From positions 1 through 11,434 of the forward strand of contig RFSL01000020.1 in the NCBI GenBank assembly GCA_009923965.1: a stretch of DNA of 11,434 nt. Direction: 5' to 3'. The notes below the pieces were generated by a model. It had not been told where the DNA came from, ran no database searches, and saw nothing but the letters and a program-made list of their open reading frames with translations. Position 1 is the first letter of the stretch. Every line of letters starts with the position of its first letter. This stretch comes from Flavobacteriia bacterium (lineage in GTDB: Bacteria > Bacteroidota > Bacteroidia > Flavobacteriales_D > Crocinitomicaceae). This document shows, one piece after another, positions 6,933 through 11,434 of this stretch. The position numbers and the translations under genes were made by a program.

Positions 6933-9900
6933 ATGGAACAAGTTGCAGCATACAAACCAATTAATAAGATAAGAATTGTAACTGCTGCTTCGCTTTTTGA
7001 TGGCCATGATGCTGCAATCAATATTATGCGCCGTATCATTCAAGCAACTGGTTGTGAAGTAATTCACCTGGGCCATGATCGCTCTGTTGAAGAAGTTGTA
7101 GATTGTGCAATACAAGAAGATGCTCAAGCAATAGCAATGACATCCTATCAAGGTGGACATATCGAGTATTTTAAATACATGTGTGATTTATTGAAAGAAA
7201 AAGGTGCTCCTCACATTAAAATTTTTGGTGGAGGTGGAGGTACAATTCTTCCCTCAGAAATCAAAGAATTACACGACTACGGAATTACGCGTATTTATCA
7301 CCCAGACGACGGTAGAACGATGGGCTTACAAGGAATGATTAATAATCTCGTTCAACAATGTGATTTTCCAGTTGGTAAAAATATAACTAACACAATAAAG
7401 GAAATAGCAGTAAAAAATATTCCTTCCATTGCACGTGCTATTTCTGCTGCCGAAAATTTTCCTGAAGAAAATAAAGTCGTTTTAAATGATCTTAGAGCAC
7501 TTGCAAAAACAAAGTCTATTCCTGTATTAGGAATTACTGGAACTGGAGGTTCAGGGAAATCATCACTCGTAGACGAACTAGTGCGGCGTTTTCTTGTAGA
7601 TTTTGTCGATAAACAAATTGCAGTTGTGTCAGTTGATCCTTCAAAACGAAAAACAGGCGGTGCACTCTTGGGCGACAGAATCAGAATGAATTCAATTAAA
7701 AGCAATCGCGTTTACATGCGTTCTTTAGCAACTCGGCAATCTAACCTTGCGCTTTCAAAGCATGTTGCTGAAGCTATAAGTATTCTAAAAGTTGCGAATT
7801 ACGACCTCATCATTCTTGAAACTTCAGGAATTGGTCAATCTGACACTGAAATTCTAGATCACTCTGATGTTTCCTTGTACGTAATGACTCCAGAATATGG
7901 TGCAGCAACGCAGTTAGAAAAAATTGACATGCTTGATTTTGCAGATGTTATAGCACTCAATAAATTTGATAAACGTGGAGCTCTTGATGCTTTACGTGAT
8001 GTTAGAAAACAATACCAAAGAAACCATAATTTATGGGAAACTGCGGTTGATGAAATGCCTGTACATGGTACAATTGCTTCACAATTCAACGATCCAGGAA
8101 TGAATTCCTTGTACAAAGTAATTATGGATAAAGTTGTAGAGAAAACAGGAATGGATTTAAATTCAACCTTTGAAATCACACGAGAAATGTCTGAAAAGAT
8201 TTTTGTGATTCCACCAGATAGAACGCGCTATTTATCTGAAATTTCTGAAAATAATCGCTCTTATGATAAATGGGTAAATGAGCAAGTGCTTGTTGCAGAA
8301 AAATTATATGGTTTGAATAGTGCTATTGCTACCATGCAAAATGCGAAGTTCGAGGATAAAGATAGATTAGTAAAAAGTTTACAAGAAACCTTTGAAATAG
8401 AAAAATTAAATTTTGATCCTAAAAACTGGGCGATAATTCAAACTTGGAAAGATAAAAAACAGCTATTTAAGAATCCAAATTTTGAATTTAAAGTACGTGA
8501 AAAAATTATTAAAATTGAGACGCACACTGAATCACTTTCTCACTCACAAATTCCAAAAGTTTCTTCACCGAAATACAGTAGTTGGGGCGATATTTTAAGA
8601 TGGGTTTTACAAGAGAATTATCCAGGAGAATTTCCCTACACAGCAGGTTTATTTCCATTTAAAAGAGAAGGTGAAGATCCAACACGCATGTTTGCTGGTG
8701 AAGGCGGTCCAGAAAGGACAAACAAGCGTTTTCATTATGTAAGTCTTGGATTACCAGCAAAAAGACTTTCCACTGCCTTCGATTCTGTAACGCTTTATGG
8801 AAACGACCCGGATTTAAGGCCCGATATTTATGGGAAAATCGGTAATTCTGGTGTTTCAATTTGCTGCTTAGACGATGCTAAAAAATTATACTCTGGATTT
8901 GACTTAAGTAACCCATCGACATCGGTTTCTATGACAATTAACGGTCCAGCACCAATGCTTCTTGGTTTTTTTATGAACGCTGCCATTGATCAAAACTGTG
9001 AGAAATATATTACTGAGAATTCTTTAGAAGCTGATATAGAAAAGAAAATTGAAGCTATTTACAAGAAAACTGGTACTGATCGACCAAAATATCAAGGAGA
9101 ACTTCCCGAGGGAAACAATGGTTTGGGATTGATGTTGCTCGGCGTTAGTGGAGATCAAGTTTTAGATACTGAAATTTACAGTAAAATAAAGAGTGAGACT
9201 TTAAAAATGGTTCGAGGAACAGTTCAAGCTGATATTTTAAAAGAAGATCAAGCGCAAAATACCTGTATTTTCTCGACAGAATTCGCACTTCGATTAATGG
9301 GAGATGTGCAGCAGTATTTTATTGATAATGGAATTCGAAACTTCTATTCTGTTTCAATTTCAGGATATCACATTGCAGAAGCTGGTGCGAACCCTATAAC
9401 TCAATTAGCTTTTACATTAGCAAATGGTTTTACCTATGTAGAGTATTATTTGAGTCGCGGAATGAATATCAATGATTTTGGACCGAACTTATCTTTCTTC
9501 TTTTCAAATGGAATCGATCCGGAATATGCAGTTATTGGTCGCGTAGCAAGAAGAATTTGGGCAAAAGCACTAGCTAAGAAATATGGTGCAAATTCTCGAG
9601 CACAAATGTTAAAATACCACATTCAAACCTCAGGAAGATCATTACATGCCCAAGAAATTGACTTTAATGATATTCGTACAACCTTACAGGCGCTATATGC
9701 GATTTATGATAATTGTAATTCTCTGCATACAAATGCATACGACGAAGCAATAACAACACCAACGGAAGAATCAGTTAGAAGAGCAATGGCAATACAATTA
9801 ATCATAAATAGAGAACTTGGATTAACAAAAAATGAAAATCCCTTGCAGGGTTCTTTTATAATTGATGATTTAACAGATTTAGTAGAAGAAGCTGTATTAT

Positions 9901-10313
9901 TAGAATTTGATCGTATAACCGAACGTGGTGGTGTTTTAGGTGCAATGGAAACGATGTACCAACGTTCTAAGATTCAAGAAGAATCATTGTATTACGAAAC
10001 ATTAAAGCACACTGGAGAATTTCCAATTATTGGTGTAAACACCTTTCTAAGTTCAAAAGGATCTCCTACAATTCTTCCGAAAGAAGTAATTCGTGCAACG
10101 GAAGAAGAAAAAGAATATCAAATTAAAATGCTCAAAGAATTGCAAATGAAAAATAAGGAACTTGCTATTAAAGGAATTGAGCGTGTTCAAGATGCTGCTA
10201 TAAATAATCGGAATATGTTTGAGGAATTAATGGAGACATGTAAATACTCTTCCCTTGGTCAAATAACTCATGCCTTATTTTCAGTAGGAGGACAATACCG
10301 AAGAAATATGTGA
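6933..10313 (+). CDS. icmF: Fused (iso)butyryl-CoA mutase IcmF (methylmalonyl-CoA mutase superfamily)
   Basis: A 1126-residue single-chain protein with IcmF domain order. The N-terminal B12 domain (about 10-140) holds DGHDAA (23-28) with axial-ligand His25 and a GGGG loop (about 99-103). A MeaI/ArgK-type GTPase chaperone follows (about 190-420): P-loop GTGGSGKS (203-210), DPSKRKTGGALLGDR (235-249), ETSGIGQSD (296-304), NKFD (343-346). The mutase TIM barrel is about 540-1126, with SGYHIAEAG (catalytic-type His813) and HIQTSGRSL. IcmF interconverts isobutyryl-CoA and n-butyryl-CoA with adenosylcobalamin, and its G domain controls cofactor loading. At the positions that in methylmalonyl-CoA mutase are Tyr89 and Arg207 I align Phe574 and Gln775, the isobutyryl-CoA mutase pair. 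An insertion at about 687-755 separates the two halves of the barrel relative to methylmalonyl-CoA mutase. The start at ATG 6933 follows a 47-nt gap with one-mismatch box TAATTTTA (6897-6904), so co-transcription with the TPR pair is possible. Automatic pipelines may call it a methylmalonyl-CoA mutase. Confidence 0.93.
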   Translation: MEQVAAYKPINKIRIVTAASLFDGHDAAINIMRRIIQATGCEVIHLGHDRSVEEVVDCAIQEDAQAIAMTSYQGGHIEYFKYMCDLLKEKGAPHIKIFGGGGGTILPSEIKELHDYGITRIYHPDDGRTMGLQGMINNLVQQCDFPVGKNITNTIKEIAVKNIPSIARAISAAENFPEENKVVLNDLRALAKTKSIPVLGITGTGGSGKSSLVDELVRRFLVDFVDKQIAVVSVDPSKRKTGGALLGDRIRMNSIKSNRVYMRSLATRQSNLALSKHVAEAISILKVANYDLIILETSGIGQSDTEILDHSDVSLYVMTPEYGAATQLEKIDMLDFADVIALNKFDKRGALDALRDVRKQYQRNHNLWETAVDEMPVHGTIASQFNDPGMNSLYKVIMDKVVEKTGMDLNSTFEITREMSEKIFVIPPDRTRYLSEISENNRSYDKWVNEQVLVAEKLYGLNSAIATMQNAKFEDKDRLVKSLQETFEIEKLNFDPKNWAIIQTWKDKKQLFKNPNFEFKVREKIIKIETHTESLSHSQIPKVSSPKYSSWGDILRWVLQENYPGEFPYTAGLFPFKREGEDPTRMFAGEGGPERTNKRFHYVSLGLPAKRLSTAFDSVTLYGNDPDLRPDIYGKIGNSGVSICCLDDAKKLYSGFDLSNPSTSVSMTINGPAPMLLGFFMNAAIDQNCEKYITENSLEADIEKKIEAIYKKTGTDRPKYQGELPEGNNGLGLMLLGVSGDQVLDTEIYSKIKSETLKMVRGTVQADILKEDQAQNTCIFSTEFALRLMGDVQQYFIDNGIRNFYSVSISGYHIAEAGANPITQLAFTLANGFTYVEYYLSRGMNINDFGPNLSFFFSNGIDPEYAVIGRVARRIWAKALAKKYGANSRAQMLKYHIQTSGRSLHAQEIDFNDIRTTLQALYAIYDNCNSLHTNAYDEAITTPTEESVRRAMAIQLIINRELGLTKNENPLQGSFIIDDLTDLVEEAVLLEFDRITERGGVLGAMETMYQRSKIQEESLYYETLKHTGEFPIIGVNTFLSSKGSPTILPKEVIRATEEEKEYQIKMLKELQMKNKELAIKGIERVQDAAINNRNMFEELMETCKYSSLGQITHALFSVGGQYRRNM

Positions 10314-10375
10314 TTTTCGCAAGTCTACACTTTTTTAATTGCGGACAATAATTATTAAATATAAATTCTTGTTAT

Positions 10376-10383
10376 TAATTTTG
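10376..10383 (+). promoter_or_regulatory. TAnnTTTG -7 promoter box for the fatty acid hydroxylase gene
   Basis: TAATTTTG matches TAnnTTTG exactly and ends 26 nt before ATG 10410. A TTG at 10339-10341 is too far (34 nt) and one at 10369-10371 too close to act as a standard -33 element. The rest of the 96-bp gap (10314-10409) is AT-rich with only a weak 5-bp inverted repeat (CGCAA at 10318-10322, TTGCG at 10339-10343). Confidence 0.45.
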
Positions 10384-10409
10384 CATCATAATCTGTAAAA
10401 AGTAGCTAA

Positions 10410-11417
10410 ATGAATCCCGATTTAATAATTCTTTGTGTTGCTTTATCTCTTTTTGGAATAGAGCTCATTTTCCTTAAAATCAAAAAAAGAGAAATAAGCT
10501 TAGACCAAACTGTTCTTAACTTAGGGCTTGGAATGATTGAAAGATTAATAGGCATTCTAACTATTAATTTTGGCTTATATTTTTTCACTTTTCTAATTCC
10601 TTGGAGATTTATTGACCCTTTTGGGCCACCCTGGCTTGCTTTTGTTATAGCTTTTGTTGCTGTGGATTTGATGTGGTATGTCTACCATCGTTTATCTCAT
10701 CGTGTATCAATGATTTGGGCCGCCCACATGATACACCATCAAAGCAAAGAATATAATTTCTCTGTAAATTTTGCAATATCACCCTTGGGATTTGTAGCAC
10801 GAATTTTTGTTTATGGAACTCTTATATTTTTTGGAATTACACCAGAGAATATTATTATTGCAAATGCTGTAAATGCTTTATATCAATACCTATTGCACAG
10901 CGAATTATGGCCTGAATTTAAGGGTTGGGAACGAATTTTCGTAACACCTAAATTTCATCAATTACATCATTCTTCTGTGAATGAGCATTTAGATGTTAAT
11001 TATGGCGGAGTATTCACAATATGGGATCGAATATTCAGAAGCTATAGAATAGATGATATTCCTGTAGTTTATGGCTTAACAAAAGAAATTGAACAGCAAG
11101 ATCCATTTCATACTCAAGCATTATTTTTTCTAAAACTGATTCATAATTTCAGGAAACTACCCTTTAGAAGAGCTCTGGCTTTATTATTTCTCGGACCAGA
11201 AGCTCAAACTTCAGAAATGCCAAGAATATACAAAGTTCCAATAAAGCATAATATTCCACGAATAATATTTGGCTTTCTTATTTTTATTGTGGGCTACATA
11301 TTTCTTAGCCGGGAAGAATATCCAGATTGGCTATCATTTACCATTGGGTTTTTTGGTATTTTTATAATAAGTGGTCTTATTCTTAAATACAGACATAATT
11401 ATAAAGAAGAAGTATAA
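10410..11417 (+). CDS. Membrane fatty acid hydroxylase / sterol desaturase family protein
   Basis: A 335-residue membrane protein with the His clusters that bind the di-iron centre of this superfamily: HRLSH (93-97), HMIHH (106-110) and HQLHH (183-187). Supporting histidines are H163 (LLHSE) and H193 (NEHLDVNYGG), plus the WDRIFRSY motif (205-212) that usually follows the last box. Hydrophobic segments lie at about 4-22, 44-65, 73-92, 113-135, 146-162, 285-305 and 308-328, so it sits in the inner membrane with the His boxes on the cytoplasmic face (family expectation). The family uses O2 and electrons to hydroxylate or desaturate lipid-type substrates; the substrate here cannot be told from sequence. 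The C-terminal pair of hydrophobic helices is an extension after the catalytic core. It starts at ATG 10410, 26 nt after a -7 box, and looks monocistronic. Only 17 nt follow its stop in the window. Confidence 0.87.
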   Translation: MNPDLIILCVALSLFGIELIFLKIKKREISLDQTVLNLGLGMIERLIGILTINFGLYFFTFLIPWRFIDPFGPPWLAFVIAFVAVDLMWYVYHRLSHRVSMIWAAHMIHHQSKEYNFSVNFAISPLGFVARIFVYGTLIFFGITPENIIIANAVNALYQYLLHSELWPEFKGWERIFVTPKFHQLHHSSVNEHLDVNYGGVFTIWDRIFRSYRIDDIPVVYGLTKEIEQQDPFHTQALFFLKLIHNFRKLPFRRALALLFLGPEAQTSEMPRIYKVPIKHNIPRIIFGFLIFIVGYIFLSREEYPDWLSFTIGFFGIFIISGLILKYRHNYKEEV

Positions 11418-11426
11418 TCTTCTTCT
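11405..11426 (+). terminator. Small hairpin spanning the stop codon of the hydroxylase gene
   Basis: AGAAGAAG (11405-11412) and CTTCTTCT (11419-11426) are perfect inverted copies with a 6-nt loop, TATAAT, that contains the TAA stop. The stem is 8 bp with three G-C pairs. Only eight bases follow before the window ends, so no downstream U-tract can be judged. It may be a terminator shared with a convergent neighbour, or chance in a purine-rich GAA-codon tail. Confidence 0.35.
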
Positions 11427-11434
11427 CCTAAAAA

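Noticed and set aside
6825..7160. Minus-strand ORF of 111 residues across the 81-aa gene and icmF start
   Set aside because: It is antisense to two supported genes, with low-complexity Ser/Cys-rich translation and no recognisable motif.
6933..10313. icmF flanks as part of a propionate or branched-chain catabolic operon
   Set aside because: No acyl-CoA dehydrogenase, epimerase, carboxylase or B12 adenosyltransferase gene is present in the window.
10347..10356. Perfect palindrome AATAATTATT upstream of the hydroxylase gene as an operator
   Set aside because: All A/T, expected by chance in this composition, with no second copy in the window.

Overview
The window is an AT-rich stretch of ordinary-looking bacterial chromosome, very probably from a Bacteroidota of the Flavobacteriales type. 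The evidence is a surface protein ending in a type IX secretion (T9SS) sorting domain, SprB-type repeats, near absence of purine-rich Shine-Dalgarno sequences, and Bacteroidota-style TAnnTTTG -7 promoter boxes in front of four genes. I see no tRNA, rRNA, CRISPR array, insertion sequence, integrase or phage gene. No gene-free stretch reaches 300 bases; the longest are the divergent region at 4439-4564 (126 bp) and 10314-10409 (96 bp).

Layout, left to right. The 3' part of a large secreted T9SS cargo protein (1-2591, +, continuing off the left edge) carries calcium-loop FG-GAP/VCBS-like blades, five SprB-like repeats and the C-terminal sorting domain. It converges with a secreted chalcone-isomerase-like protein (2598-3170, -); a perfect 10-bp hairpin that includes both stop codons lies at the junction. 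Upstream of that gene on the same strand is an RhlE-like DEAD-box RNA helicase (3221-4438, -). Divergent from it is a membrane-anchored SPFH/Band 7 protein (4565-5491, +), whose stop codon overlaps that of a convergent YkgJ-like cysteine-cluster protein (5488-5979, -). A compact divergent promoter region then leads to a two-gene unit, a TPR protein (6050-6643, +) and an unknown 81-residue protein (6640-6885, +), coupled by an ATGA overlap. Next is a very large fused adenosylcobalamin-dependent mutase, IcmF (6933-10313, +), and finally a membrane di-iron fatty acid hydroxylase/sterol desaturase family protein (10410-11417, +).

The genes do not form one pathway. IcmF does intracellular acyl-CoA carbon-skeleton rearrangement; the hydroxylase and the SPFH protein are membrane-lipid or membrane-organisation proteins; the helicase is RNA housekeeping; the T9SS protein and the chalcone-isomerase-like protein are exported. 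The only tight coupling is the TPR/81-aa pair, the best candidate here for something uncharacterised. The points most worth checking are the substrate assignment of IcmF (Phe/Gln signature rather than the Tyr/Arg of methylmalonyl-CoA mutase), the start-codon corrections implied by promoter boxes, a probably leaderless helicase mRNA, and the stop-codon hairpins.
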